From positions 1 through 9,593 of the forward strand of contig JAISRA010000121.1 of assembly GCA_031273885.1 (NCBI GenBank): a DNA stretch of 9,593 nucleotides. The letters are read 5' to 3'. This document shows, in pieces, positions 1-7,731 of the stretch (positions are counted from its first letter, which is position 1; the number at the start of each line of letters is the position of its first letter). This stretch comes from Endomicrobium sp. Its GTDB lineage: Bacteria > Elusimicrobiota > Endomicrobiia > Endomicrobiales > Endomicrobiaceae. Made by a program: the position numbers and the translations under genes. The notes below the pieces were generated by a model. It had not been told where the DNA came from. It did no database searches and worked only from the letters and a program-made list of their open reading frames with translations.

Positions 1-677
1 CTCGTGCCTATATTTGTAACTGAAGGATATATTTTTTCTCCGTGCGATATAAAGCTTACAAATACTCCTCTGGGGAGAAGTTTGTCACTAAATACTTTAA
101 GATTCACAGTCGGGAAACCAAGTCTTTTACCCATACCTTTTTCTTTGAAAGGTATTCCTGTAAAAGAATAACTTCTACCTAATAACTTAGCTGCATTTTT
201 TATATCACCTTTTTTTATTAACATTCTTATGCGTGACGATGAAACTTGTTCCGAAGTTATCTTTAAAGGCTTAACAATACTTGTCTTTACACCATTACTT
301 TTTGCTTTTTTTTCAAGACACTTAATATTGCCTTTTTTATCTTTTCCAAAAGAAAAGTTATAACCGCATACTATTTCTGAAACATTAAACGTTTTACATA
401 AAATTTCATCAAAAAATTCATCAGGGCTATACGATATGATTTCTGAATAAACTTTTATTATAGCAATTTCATCTACACCTAAAGTTTTAATTTCATTTAG
501 TTTTTCTTCAAAGGTCGTAAGCAAACCACTGATTTTTTTGACAGGGTGTTCAAGCGTAATTACTATACTTTTAAAATTATTTTTTTTTGCAATAGACAAA
601 ACTTTACTTATAAGCAGCCTATGCCCCTTATGCACACCATCGAAAGTCCCGACGGTTACCACAGATTTCTTAATCAT
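1..677 (-). CDS. ribF: Bifunctional riboflavin kinase / FAD synthetase RibF (partial, C-terminus beyond left edge)
   Basis: RibF phosphorylates riboflavin to FMN and adenylylates FMN to FAD in the cytoplasm. The frame stays open from the ATG at 677 to the window edge, giving 225 residues of a protein usually near 310. The N-terminal nucleotidyltransferase domain shows GTFDGVHKGHR (residues 10-20), a variant TLEHP (41-45) in place of the more usual TFEPHP, GYNFSFGKDKKG (105-116) and the SSSRIR block (146-151). The riboflavin kinase domain begins after LLGRSYSFTG and shows the flavin/ATP loop GKRLGFPTVNL (183-193) and PRGVFV (202-207). An in-frame stop lies eight codons upstream of the ATG, so the start is well bounded. 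No good Shine-Dalgarno sequence is visible. The ATG is 11 bases after the relict truB stop, so translation was probably once coupled to truB. Last visible gene of the cluster. Confidence 0.95.
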   Translation of the reverse strand, partial: MIKKSVVTVGTFDGVHKGHRLLISKVLSIAKKNNFKSIVITLEHPVKKISGLLTTFEEKLNEIKTLGVDEIAIIKVYSEIISYSPDEFFDEILCKTFNVSEIVCGYNFSFGKDKKGNIKCLEKKAKSNGVKTSIVKPLKITSEQVSSSRIRMLIKKGDIKNAAKLLGRSYSFTGIPFKEKGMGKRLGFPTVNLKVFSDKLLPRGVFVSFISHGEKIYPSVTNIGT

Positions 678-688
678 TTTACAAGTTC

Positions 689-1172
689 TTAATACATCTC
701 AAGTTTATTTTTTATCATTTCAACACCATTTTGAATATTTAAAACTCAAATCGTCTTTTTAACGTCAAAAACACCTATTTTTTATCTTCTTAAAACCATA
801 TAACTGCATTGCCCTCATATTCCCCAAATCCTATGCTAATGTGCGTATTATAAGTACCACTCTAGAGCAAAAAAATATTCTGACATTTAAAACGTTTTCA
901 TTATATGACAGTATATCGAAATATCGAATTTTTTATTGTAATTTTTCTCGGTGTTCTTTCAAATTCAATATCTTGTCTTGAAAACTCGTGCAAAATAAAT
1001 TGAAGAAATTTGTAAAAGTTCGCCTTTGAATACTTCGATAATCTCTTTTATTTTTTCAATATCGATATTCAAAATATGACCTCTCAAGATTATATCCCCA
1101 CCAAAGTCGCCAGTGTCTATAACTGTACCCAATAAAAAAGAGCTGGTATAACCCTTATCTTTTTTATCAAAT
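689..1172 (-). pseudogene. truB: Degraded tRNA pseudouridine-55 synthase TruB
   Basis: Intact TruB makes pseudouridine 55 in the T-loop of tRNAs. Here only shattered remains are visible, in family order. Frame A (1172 to 965) reads KFDKKDKGYTSSFLLG, then VIDTGDFGGD and FKGELLQISSIY, and ends at a TGA (965-967). A second frame from about 990 reads EFSRQDIEFERTPRKITIKN and stops at 901-903. A third from about 911 reads LSYNENVLNVRIFFCS and runs into the CSxGTY/IRTLA motif, split by a frameshift near 850-865 and followed by an in-frame TAG (831-833). LRR, a stop, then IGVFDVKKTI, a TGA (746-748) and VLNIQNGVEMIKNKLEMY complete the C-terminus, with the final TAA at 689-691. The N-terminal roughly 80 codons, with the GTLDPxATG catalytic Asp region, are missing, and so is the YSAxKxxGxxxY stretch. 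The remnant starts right at the nrnA stop, so the 5' deletion endpoint probably lies at or inside the nrnA tail. Function must be lost unless another copy exists elsewhere. Confidence 0.9.
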
Positions 1173-2186
1173 TTTCTCTTTTAAAACCTTAGCAATTATT
1201 TTTATTGAAGTATTCACATCTTCACTTATTGTACACCCCGCTGCATTTTTATGACCGCCACCGCCAAATATTCCAACAATATTCAAAATATCAACAGTTT
1301 TTACAGAACGACAACTGACTTTAGTAGTTTTTTTATCTATTTCTCTAAAAACACATCCAACTTTTACACCATTTATTCCTAAAGTATAATTTACAACTCC
1401 GTTAGAATCGCCATAATTTGCACCGCTTTTTTTAAACATATCTTTTGTTAAAACAATATAAGCAACTTGACCATTGAGAATTGTTTTTATACCACATAGA
1501 GCAAGTCCTCGAAATTTTAATGCGTTTATAGAATTGTTTTCATAAACCTTTTTATAAATTTCATTTATATCAACACCATACTCCATAAGCTTTGCACAAG
1601 CAATATGTGAATTTGGAGTAGTATTTATTTGCTGAAAACACCCCGTATCAGTTAAGATACCTGTATAAAGACTTTCAGCTTCGTTTTTTGTAAGCTTAAT
1701 CTTCATATATTCAAAAATATTTAATACAAGCTCTGCCGTCGACGCAGAAGATGGAGCAATATAATTTACATCACCAAATTTTGTATATGTTAAATGATGA
1801 TCTATATTTATTATTTTTTTCACTTGTTTAGGCACAATTATATCACCCATTCTAGAAAAATTTACAGATTCCAGTATTATGGCACAGTCAAAAATATCAG
1901 TCTTTTCTACTAATTTTTTTACTTTGTCTGAGCCTTTAAGAAATTTTAAAAAATCTGGAACCTCATCAGTACAACAAACACAAACCTTCTTACCGCTCCT
2001 ATTTAAAACAGAGGCTATGGCCAAAGCCGAACCAAGACTATCACCGTCAGGCTTTACGTGACCAGCAATAAAAAACGTCTTCGATTGCTTAATTATTTTA
2101 GATATTTCTGAAATCTTCTCTAAATCATATAAATTAACTTTAATTTTTCTGGTCATTGTTGCTAGCATTATCCTAAAATAGTACAT
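1167..2186 (-). CDS. nrnA: DHH/DHHA1 phosphoesterase, NrnA-like oligoribonuclease / pAp phosphatase
   Basis: NrnA-type enzymes degrade very short RNA oligonucleotides and convert 3'-phosphoadenosine 5'-phosphate to AMP, using two metal ions. The 339-residue frame has a typical family length. Visible motifs are HVKPDGDSLGS (43-53, motif I), DCAIILESVNFSRMG (100-114, motif II), NIDHH (127-131, DHH), YTGILTDTG (174-182, motif IV) and FGGGGHKNAAGC (307-318, the DHHA1 substrate loop). In motif II the Asp that usually binds metal is Glu106. The start is uncertain: in-frame ATGs occur at 2186, 2168 and 2156. None has an ideal ribosome site; AGGA lies 2 bases before the 2168 ATG and 14 before the 2156 ATG, while 2186 has none. 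The gene sits between rbfA and truB, where nrnA commonly occurs. Its TGA lies at the junction with the truB remnant, so the last residues could derive from truB sequence. Confidence 0.9.
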   Translation of the reverse strand: MYYFRIMLATMTRKIKVNLYDLEKISEISKIIKQSKTFFIAGHVKPDGDSLGSALAIASVLNRSGKKVCVCCTDEVPDFLKFLKGSDKVKKLVEKTDIFDCAIILESVNFSRMGDIIVPKQVKKIINIDHHLTYTKFGDVNYIAPSSASTAELVLNIFEYMKIKLTKNEAESLYTGILTDTGCFQQINTTPNSHIACAKLMEYGVDINEIYKKVYENNSINALKFRGLALCGIKTILNGQVAYIVLTKDMFKKSGANYGDSNGVVNYTLGINGVKVGCVFREIDKKTTKVSCRSVKTVDILNIVGIFGGGGHKNAAGCTISEDVNTSIKIIAKVLKEKI

Positions 2187-2261
2187 ATTAACGACATAAA
2201 TTTATTACTATATAAATTTGCTCAAAATAACAAAAGTTTTCTTTACAGATTTTCATTTTGT

Positions 2262-2267
2262 ATTATA
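2262..2267 (-). promoter_or_regulatory. Candidate -10 box upstream of nrnA
   Basis: The 167-base spacer between rbfA and nrnA carries GGCTATAAT on the minus strand, with a perfect TATAAT. I find no good -35 hexamer at 16-18 bases upstream; the best candidate, TTACCA, is 19 bases away. Nothing else recognisable is in the spacer: no convincing hairpin with a U-tract and no conserved reading frame. It could be an internal promoter for nrnA-ribF, but in AT-rich DNA such a hexamer also arises by chance. Confidence 0.25.
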
Positions 2268-2353
2268 GCCGTCTACACACTGTTTATGGTAATAAAGTTT
2301 GCTGACAAATGTAAATAACCATGCGTGTAATAAAACAGAAATAAAAAATAAAA

Positions 2354-2707
2354 TCATTTTTTCTCTTCTTCTATTCTTTTTAGTATATCAAATACTTTTG
2401 CAGCGTTTTCGTTAGTATCGTCATAAACAAAAAATATTGTGGGAGTACGCCTTAAATTTAAACGCAATGCCAACTGATGCCTAACTTCTTTTGTCTTTTT
2501 TTTAAAAATTTCAACTGTCTTTTTTTTATCTTTTGCTGAACCAAAAACAGAATAATAAATTCTGCAGCTCAGCAAATCATCAGTAAGCTTTACACCTGAA
2601 ACCGTAACAAAAATTGAGTCTAAATCCCTTATTTCTCTCACTACTTCTGACACAGTTTGTTGTATAAGTTCTCCTACTCTAATAGATCTTTTGTATGACA
2701 ATGGCAT
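2354..2707 (-). CDS. rbfA: Ribosome-binding factor A
   Basis: RbfA is a small KH-fold protein that binds the 30S subunit and assists late maturation of 16S rRNA, notably under cold conditions. The protein is 117 residues, a normal length. It shows the N-terminal RSIRVGELIQQTVSEVV helix, the strand-rich FVTVSGVKLTDDLLSCRIYYSVFG, and the hallmark LNLRRTPTIFFVYDDT, ending in a charged tail. I start it at the ATG at 2707. The same frame extends to a GTG at 2716, but that GTG lies inside the ribosome site AGAGGTG and cannot use it, whereas the ATG lies 8 bases after GAGG. It follows infB by a spacer of 65 bases, as is usual for the nusA-infB-rbfA cluster. Confidence 0.95.
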   Translation of the reverse strand: MPLSYKRSIRVGELIQQTVSEVVREIRDLDSIFVTVSGVKLTDDLLSCRIYYSVFGSAKDKKKTVEIFKKKTKEVRHQLALRLNLRRTPTIFFVYDDTNENAAKVFDILKRIEEEKK

Positions 2708-2713
2708 TTTATT

Positions 2714-2720
2714 CACCTCT
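2714..2720 (-). promoter_or_regulatory. Ribosome binding site of rbfA
   Basis: AGAGGTG on the minus strand, 6 bases before the ATG at 2707 (8 bases counted from GAGG). It overlaps the upstream in-frame GTG and therefore decides the start in favour of the ATG. Confidence 0.7.
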
Positions 2721-2772
2721 ATTTAACAACTGTCACATCCACTTATTCGCAAGATTGGCGATTTTGAGATAT

Positions 2773-5091
2773 TCAACTATCTAATTTTCTAGCAACTTTT
2801 TCCGTAGTAAAATTTTCAATTATATCACCAACTTTTATATCTGAAAAATTTTCTAAGCCAATGCCGCATTCATAACCTTTTTCAACTTCTCTCAGATCGT
2901 CCTTAAATCTTTTCAACGAAGAGATATTGCCTTCAAAAATAATGACATTATCTCTCAAAAGTCTTACTTTTGCACCCTTTTGTATTTTACCGTCAGTAAC
3001 AAAACAGCCGGAAATAGTTCCGTGACTCGAGAGTTTAAATACATGCTTTCCAACAGCCTTGCCAAGTATTTTTTCTTTCATATCCGGATCAAGCAAACCT
3101 TCCATTGCTGCTCTAACATCTGTAATTAAATCATAAATAATTCTATAGACATTGATATTTACCTTTTCAGTTTCCGCGAGTTTTTCAACTGCAGCGTCAG
3201 GACGCAAATTAAAACCAACTATCAAAGCATCTGATACAACAGCCAAAGCAACATCCGATTCCGTAATCGCACCTGCTCCTCTATGCAATATTTTCAAACT
3301 TATCTCAGGCGTAGAAAGTCTTTCCAAGGCATCACTTAACGCACCTAAAGATCCCTGAACATCAGCTTTCAATATTATTCTCAAATCTTTTGCCCGTCCT
3401 ATGCTGATATCGGCAAGAGATAAATGATGTCTTGGTTTTAAAGAAGCTTCTCTAGCTTTTTCTTTTCTGGATTGAGCAATTTCTCTAGCCTGTGATTCAT
3501 GTTCAACCGCTGTAAATTTATCTCCGGTCTGTGGAGGCTCATTAATACCCAAAACTCCAACTGGAGTACTTGGGAGAGCCGCATTAAGTCTTTTTCCGTA
3601 TTCATCAGTTATTGCTCTTATTTTACCATACGTTGTTCCTATAACTAAATTATCGCCAACTTTCAAAGTACCGCTCTGTACCAAAAGTGTTGCAACAGTA
3701 CCTTTACGCGAATCGAGTTTCGCCTCTATAACTATTCCCTCCGCATTTTTATCAGGATTTGCTTTAAGTTCCATCATTTCAGCTTTAAGCAAAATCATTT
3801 CAAGCAGTGAGTCAATGTTAGTTTTCTGTCTTGCAGAAACATCAACCATTATTGTGTCACCACCCCATTCTTCAGGTACGAGACCATAATTGCTTAATTC
3901 CTGTCTTATTTTTTGCGAATCTGGTTGCAAATCTATTTTATTTATTGCAACGATAATAGATACATTCGCAGCCTTTGCATGGTTTATGGCTTCAATAGTC
4001 TGAGGCATTACACCGTCAGCTACTGAAACAACAAGCACGACTATATCTGTAATCTGTGCTCCTCTGGAACGCATTGCTGTAAAAACTTCATGTCCTGGAG
4101 TATCTAAAAACGAAATATACTGCCCGTTTGATGTTTTAACTCTATACGCTCCGATATGCTGCGTAATTCCACCATGTTCTCCAGCAACAACATTACTGCT
4201 TCTTATAGCATCTAAAAGAGAAGTTTTGCCGTGATCAACATGTCCCATTATAGTAACTACAGGAGAACGCTGTTTCAATTTTGACGGTTCTTCCTCAACA
4301 ATTATTATTTTTTCTTCAGAATAAATCGAATTCATTTTAGCATCATAACCAAACTCATTTGCTAAAAGAGTAGCCGTATCTGTATCTAGTCTTTGATTAA
4401 TAGTAGCAAGACTTCCCATCGAAAGGAGTTTTTTTAGGACATCGCTAACTCTAAGCTTCATTTTCTCGGCAAGCTCTCTTACCGTTATTAGCTCATTTAT
4501 TAAAATTACGCTTTTTAATTTATTTTTAGTCGTTTCATCAGATTTAAATGTTTCTGTTCTCATAATAATTTTTTCAGATGTTATATTCGGAATATACTGT
4601 TTTTGTTCTATTATATTTTGCTTAGGTTGTTTTGAATTTTGACTCTCAACAACAATCTTAACCTTTGTAAGTGACGAAGAAATAGATTCTTTTTTTTGTT
4701 TTCTGGCATCAACATCAACTGCTACTTTTGCAACAGTCCGCAAAGGTTGGGCAACAATAGTATCTTGTTTCTTTGACACCACTTCTTCTTTTTTATGTTT
4801 TTCTTTTTCTACAGCGGGTTTTTCTTCGCTTATATGTTCTACGTAAAGCTTCTTTTCTTCCTTCATATCAATTTTCTTGACGGTTTTCTTTTCAGCAGAC
4901 TTAGACATTACCGTCTTTGTTTTAAAAAATTTTATGTTAGATTTTGATTCTGTTTTTTTATCGATTAAATCAACAATTTTTTTTACTGTTTTTCTGACTG
5001 AACCATCTTTCGTTTTGGCAGATGGCACTGCTTTCTTCTTTATAAGCTTTTCTTTAGAATCTTTTGATTTACTAGTTTTTTTTAATGGCAT
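2773..5091 (-). CDS. infB: Translation initiation factor IF-2
   Basis: IF-2 is the GTPase that delivers initiator fMet-tRNA to the 30S subunit and promotes 50S joining. With the ATG at 5091 the protein is 772 residues. Residues 1 to about 195 are a low-complexity Lys/Glu/Ser-rich linker, poorly conserved as in other IF-2 proteins. An IF2-N type domain follows (about 200-250, [25 protein letters not shown]). The G domain has G1 GHVDHGKTS (283-291), G2 [11 protein letters not shown]3 DTPGH (330-334), G4 NKID (384-387) and G5 SAR (419-421). Domains II, III and IV (fMet-tRNA binding) complete it, ending near [12 protein letters not shown] six bases upstream is in frame but overlaps the AGGAG, so I reject it as the start. 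It lies between nusA (52 bases upstream) and rbfA, the standard context. Confidence 0.98.
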   Translation of the reverse strand: MPLKKTSKSKDSKEKLIKKKAVPSAKTKDGSVRKTVKKIVDLIDKKTESKSNIKFFKTKTVMSKSAEKKTVKKIDMKEEKKLYVEHISEEKPAVEKEKHKKEEVVSKKQDTIVAQPLRTVAKVAVDVDARKQKKESISSSLTKVKIVVESQNSKQPKQNIIEQKQYIPNITSEKIIMRTETFKSDETTKNKLKSVILINELITVRELAEKMKLRVSDVLKKLLSMGSLATINQRLDTDTATLLANEFGYDAKMNSIYSEEKIIIVEEEPSKLKQRSPVVTIMGHVDHGKTSLLDAIRSSNVVAGEHGGITQHIGAYRVKTSNGQYISFLDTPGHEVFTAMRSRGAQITDIVVLVVSVADGVMPQTIEAINHAKAANVSIIVAINKIDLQPDSQKIRQELSNYGLVPEEWGGDTIMVDVSARQKTNIDSLLEMILLKAEMMELKANPDKNAEGIVIEAKLDSRKGTVATLLVQSGTLKVGDNLVIGTTYGKIRAITDEYGKRLNAALPSTPVGVLGINEPPQTGDKFTAVEHESQAREIAQSRKEKAREASLKPRHHLSLADISIGRAKDLRIILKADVQGSLGALSDALERLSTPEISLKILHRGAGAITESDVALAVVSDALIVGFNLRPDAAVEKLAETEKVNINVYRIIYDLITDVRAAMEGLLDPDMKEKILGKAVGKHVFKLSSHGTISGCFVTDGKIQKGAKVRLLRDNVIIFEGNISSLKRFKDDLREVEKGYECGIGLENFSDIKVGDIIENFTTEKVARKLDS

Positions 5092-5096
5092 AAACA

Positions 5097-5101
5097 CTCC
5101 T
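5097..5101 (-). promoter_or_regulatory. Ribosome binding site of infB
   Basis: AGGAG (within AGTAGGAG) lies 5 bases before the ATG at 5091, a good spacing. The alternative GTG at 5097 begins inside this element, so it is not a usable start. Confidence 0.75.
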
Positions 5102-5143
5102 ACTTATTTATTGGCATAGCAACTTAGATTAGCTATAAGAAAA

Positions 5144-6400
5144 TTAACGCTCCAAGTTTTTTCTCACCGATTCAATAATTTTTTCGGCCGTTTCAAGATC
5201 TATACCGGACACAGCAGTAAGATCGTCAACTGTAAACGATGTTAATTTTTCTATATCTGTAAGTCCTGCTTTTACAAGTGTTTCTATTGTTTTTTCATCA
5301 AGATGTTCAAGTTTTTCAAGAGACTCGGGCTGCTTCCAGATTCTCATTTCGTTTTCATATTTTCTCTGTCCTTCAGACTTGACATCAATGTGCCATCCGG
5401 TAAGTTTTGCTGCAAGCTTTACATTATGTCCATTTTTACCGATAGCCAATGACAACATATCGTCGGTTACCAATACTTCTGCCTTTTTTTCATTTTCAGA
5501 AATTATAATTACAGAATTAACTTTTGCAGGAGATAAAGCTCCTGATATATATTTTATCGGATCCTGAGAATACGGCACCAAATCGATTCTTTCCCCTCTC
5601 AATTCATCGATAATAGGTTTAACTCTCGCACCTTTTACACCTACACACGCCCCAACAGGATCAACTTTAGGATTGTGAGACAACACGACTATTTTTGTTC
5701 TCGTTCCTGGCTCTCTCACAACGTCTACTATCTCTACAATTTTTTCATAAATTTCAGGAACTTCCAGTTCAAAAAGCCTTTTTACAAGTTTGGTACTTGC
5801 TCTTGATAAAACAATACCGAAACCTTTAGCATTTTTTTCAACTTTTATAATCACTGCTTTTATATGCTGCCCAATACTAAATTTCTCTTTAAAGACCTGC
5901 TCACTGCCCGGAAGAATAGCTTCAGTTTTACCAAGGTCTACTATAAAATTTCCATTTGTTATGCGATATATATCACCGTTTACAATTTGTCCGACTTTTT
6001 CTTTCATTTCCTCAAACAGAGAATCTCTTTCGGAACCCCTAATTTTTTGAACTATAACCTGTTTGGCTGTTTGCGCCGCAATACGTGAAAAATCCTGCGT
6101 ATCAAGAGGTATTTTCACTTCAGCGCCTATCTCGGAATTTTTTCCGAGTTTCTTTGCGTCTTGGGCACGGATTTCTAAGAGAGGATTTACAACATCTTTA
6201 ACAACAATTTTTATTACACTTGCAACCATTTCGCCCGTCTCAGGATCAACTTTGGCTTCAACATTAACGTTTCTGCCAACATGTTTCTTATATGCTGATA
6301 TAAGAGCATTTTCTATTACTGCTAAAATATCTTCTCTCTTAATCTTTTTATCTTTTTCAATCTGCTCGAGAGCTATCAAAAGCTCGCCCTTTTCTGCCAT
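5144..6400 (-). CDS. nusA: Transcription termination/antitermination factor NusA
   Basis: NusA binds RNA polymerase, promotes pausing and intrinsic termination, and takes part in antitermination. The 418 residues fit the basic NusA layout. The N-terminal polymerase-binding domain (1 to about 125) begins MAEKGELLIALEQIEKDKKI. An S1 domain (about 135-202) includes GQIVNGDIYRITNGNFIVDLG. KH1 has GACVGVKGARV (250-260) and KH2 has AIGKNGHNVKLA (319-330). The C-terminal helix-hairpin-helix segment (about 368-412) is short, LVKAGLTDIEKLTSFTVDDLTAVSGI; the two long acidic C-terminal repeats of proteobacterial NusA are absent. The start is firm: AGGAGG lies 5 bases before the ATG. The rimP stop TAG lies within that ribosome site, so rimP and nusA are probably translationally coupled. 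Confidence 0.98.
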   Translation of the reverse strand: MAEKGELLIALEQIEKDKKIKREDILAVIENALISAYKKHVGRNVNVEAKVDPETGEMVASVIKIVVKDVVNPLLEIRAQDAKKLGKNSEIGAEVKIPLDTQDFSRIAAQTAKQVIVQKIRGSERDSLFEEMKEKVGQIVNGDIYRITNGNFIVDLGKTEAILPGSEQVFKEKFSIGQHIKAVIIKVEKNAKGFGIVLSRASTKLVKRLFELEVPEIYEKIVEIVDVVREPGTRTKIVVLSHNPKVDPVGACVGVKGARVKPIIDELRGERIDLVPYSQDPIKYISGALSPAKVNSVIIISENEKKAEVLVTDDMLSLAIGKNGHNVKLAAKLTGWHIDVKSEGQRKYENEMRIWKQPESLEKLEHLDEKTIETLVKAGLTDIEKLTSFTVDDLTAVSGIDLETAEKIIESVRKNLER

Positions 6401-6405
6401 TTTAT

Positions 6406-6411
6406 CCTCCT
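6406..6411 (-). promoter_or_regulatory. Ribosome binding site of nusA, overlapping the rimP stop codon
   Basis: AGGAGG is the strongest Shine-Dalgarno match in the window and lies 5 bases before the nusA ATG. The rimP TAG (6410-6412) supplies its first bases, so ribosomes finishing rimP stop on the nusA initiation site. Confidence 0.8.
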
Positions 6412-6874
6412 AAATGGAATGATCTGTAACTACATTTGCTTTCTTTATATTCAAAAACTTAATTCCCACTATTCCGTTAGTCACGTCATCTATTTTTAGC
6501 TTATTGTTTTTGAAATCTAAAAGCTTGCCTAAAAAATTTCTCTGGTTGTTGATCAGCTCAAAAGTTTGAATTCTCACTACGCTTCCTATAAAACGTTTAA
6601 AACTTTCTTTTTTTTTAAGGACTCTGTTAAGTCCCGGGGATGAGATTTCTAATATATAATAAGAATTTTTTAACACATTGCTTTCGTCCAGAATAACACC
6701 AAAAACATTACTTATATTTTCACAATCACTTATCGTTACGCCACCATCCTTATCAATAAAAATCCTAAGTATCCAAACACCATTCTCTTTAACGTACTGA
6801 ATGTCAACTATTTCAATACTTGATATTTTGGCAATAGGATCAAGTAAAATTTTTATCTCTTCTATTTTGTTCAT
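6410..6874 (-). CDS. rimP: Ribosome maturation factor RimP
   Basis: RimP binds the free 30S subunit and is needed for efficient small-subunit assembly. The protein is 154 residues, the normal size. The two-domain family signature is clear: IEIVDIQYVKENGVWILRIFIDKDGGVTISDCENIS (residues 20-55) and the YYILEISSPGLNRVLKKKESFKRFIG block (72-97), followed by an SH3-like C-terminal half with GKLLDFKNNKLKIDD. It immediately precedes nusA, as in most bacteria. No convincing Shine-Dalgarno sequence precedes the ATG (the upstream bases are AATTTATTATAAA), and an intrinsic terminator ends only about 17 bases before it. Expression may therefore rely on read-through or on a weak promoter overlapping the terminator (inference). 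Confidence 0.95.
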   Translation of the reverse strand: MNKIEEIKILLDPIAKISSIEIVDIQYVKENGVWILRIFIDKDGGVTISDCENISNVFGVILDESNVLKNSYYILEISSPGLNRVLKKKESFKRFIGSVVRIQTFELINNQRNFLGKLLDFKNNKLKIDDVTNGIVGIKFLNIKKANVVTDHSI

Positions 6875-6891
6875 TTTATAATAAATTCTGC

Positions 6892-6933
6892 AACAAAAAA
6901 AATAAAAGGCGACCTTTATATAGCCGCCCTTTG
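6892..6933 (-). terminator. Intrinsic terminator after rplA, just upstream of rimP
   Basis: On the minus strand AAAGGGCGGC (6932-6923) pairs with GTCGCCTTTT (6913-6904) to give a ten-base-pair stem with two G-U pairs. The loop is TATATAAAG, and the stem runs into a T-rich tract, TTTTATTTTTTTT (6907-6895). This is a textbook Rho-independent terminator for the rplK-rplA transcript. The only space left before the rimP ATG is about 17 bases. Confidence 0.85.
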
Positions 6934-6958
6934 AATAAAAAACTATTTGAAAAGCAAC

Positions 6959-7636
6959 TTATACTATATGTTCGACAAATATACCGGGACCCATAGTTGA
7001 TGAAACGGAAATACTTCTTATATATCGACCCTTGGCACTTGCAGGTTTTGCTTTCGTAACAGCCCCAATCAAAACTTTTATATTATCTGCAATCTTATCT
7101 TTTTCAAAAGACACTTTCCCTACTGGAACGTGAATAATTCCAAAAGAATCATTCTTATATTCAACTCTTCCTTTCTTAAGTTCCAAAACTGTTGTAGCTA
7201 TATCAAATGTTACAGTTCCTGATTTCGGGTTTGGCATAAGACCTCTAGGACCAAGAATTTTGGCAACTTTGCTTAAATCTTTCATCGTGTCAGGCGTTGC
7301 AATTAAAAAATCAAAATCAAGATTACCCTTTGATATATTTTCAATCAAATCATCGAAACCTACAATGTCGGCACCCGCTGTTTCGGCTTCTTTCTGTTTT
7401 TCGCCTTTTGCCAATACCGCAATTTTTCTCGTCTTACCGATACCATGAGGAAGAGAGATTGTCTCCCTCACTATCTGATCACTTTTTCTAGGATCAATCC
7501 CAAGCCTAATATGAAGCTCAACTGTTTCATCAAATCTTGCTTTTGCTGTTTCTATCACAAGAGCTGATGCTTCTTCTACCGTATAAATTTTATCCCTATC
7601 AACTAATTTTACCAATTCGTTTAATCTTCTACTCAT
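6959..7636 (-). CDS. rplA: 50S ribosomal protein L1
   Basis: L1 forms the mobile L1 stalk of the 50S subunit at the E site and in many bacteria represses its own operon by binding the mRNA. The 225 residues match the usual length. The family signature FDFLIATPDTMKDLSKVAKILGPRGLMPNPKSGTV spans residues 108-142, and the C-terminal domain I segment SAKGRYIRSISVSSTMGPGI (200-219) is complete. The ATG at 7636 follows AGGAGC (7643-7648) by 6 bases. The 157-base gap to rplK is unusually long for this pair and contains hairpin-forming sequence. After the stop there is a terminator rather than rplJ-rplL. Confidence 0.98.
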   Translation of the reverse strand: MSRRLNELVKLVDRDKIYTVEEASALVIETAKARFDETVELHIRLGIDPRKSDQIVRETISLPHGIGKTRKIAVLAKGEKQKEAETAGADIVGFDDLIENISKGNLDFDFLIATPDTMKDLSKVAKILGPRGLMPNPKSGTVTFDIATTVLELKKGRVEYKNDSFGIIHVPVGKVSFEKDKIADNIKVLIGAVTKAKPASAKGRYIRSISVSSTMGPGIFVEHIV

Positions 7637-7648
7637 TTTTTTGCTCCT

Positions 7649-7686
7649 ATGTGGCTTGCATGCCTAATATAAACCAATTCCCACAC
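7649..7686 (-). promoter_or_regulatory. Potential mRNA structure before rplA, possible L1 operator
   Basis: Minus-strand GTGTGG (7686-7681) can pair with CCACAT (7654-7649), enclosing GAATTGG...GGCATGCAAG, immediately upstream of the rplA Shine-Dalgarno sequence. The words GTGGGA-like and GGCATGCAAGCC resemble, from memory, the L1-binding region of 23S rRNA (GGTGGGAGGC...GCATGGAGCC). L1 autoregulation through rRNA mimicry is known in other bacteria. The match is partial and I could not fold it, so this is a hypothesis only. Confidence 0.25.
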
Positions 7687-7709
7687 TCCATTCCTCTGTT
7701 TTCAAATAA

Positions 7710-7731
7710 TTTATTGCGCAGACGCATTAAA
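7710..7731 (-). other. Hairpin in the rplK-rplA spacer
   Basis: TTTAATGCG and CGCAATAAA on the minus strand can form a nine-position stem with one A-A mismatch and a TCTG loop. No U-tract follows, so it is not an intrinsic terminator. It may be an RNA processing or regulatory element between the two ribosomal protein genes; no function is shown. Confidence 0.4.

Noticed and set aside
1..677. ribF as a pseudogene because no complete frame is present
   Set aside because: Reading the minus strand codon by codon shows one open frame from the ATG to the window edge with conserved motifs; it is merely cut by the edge.
538..762. 74-codon open frame on the plus strand
   Set aside because: It lies opposite the ribF start and the truB remnant, has no recognisable family signature, and the minus-strand reading explains the sequence.
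2193..2267. Small reading frame of about 24 codons upstream of nrnA
   Set aside because: It starts at an ATG just after the TATAAT, with no ribosome site and no similarity I recognise; chance is the simplest explanation.
6063..6413. 116-codon plus-strand open frame
   Set aside because: Antisense to the start of nusA, with low-complexity composition and no family resemblance.
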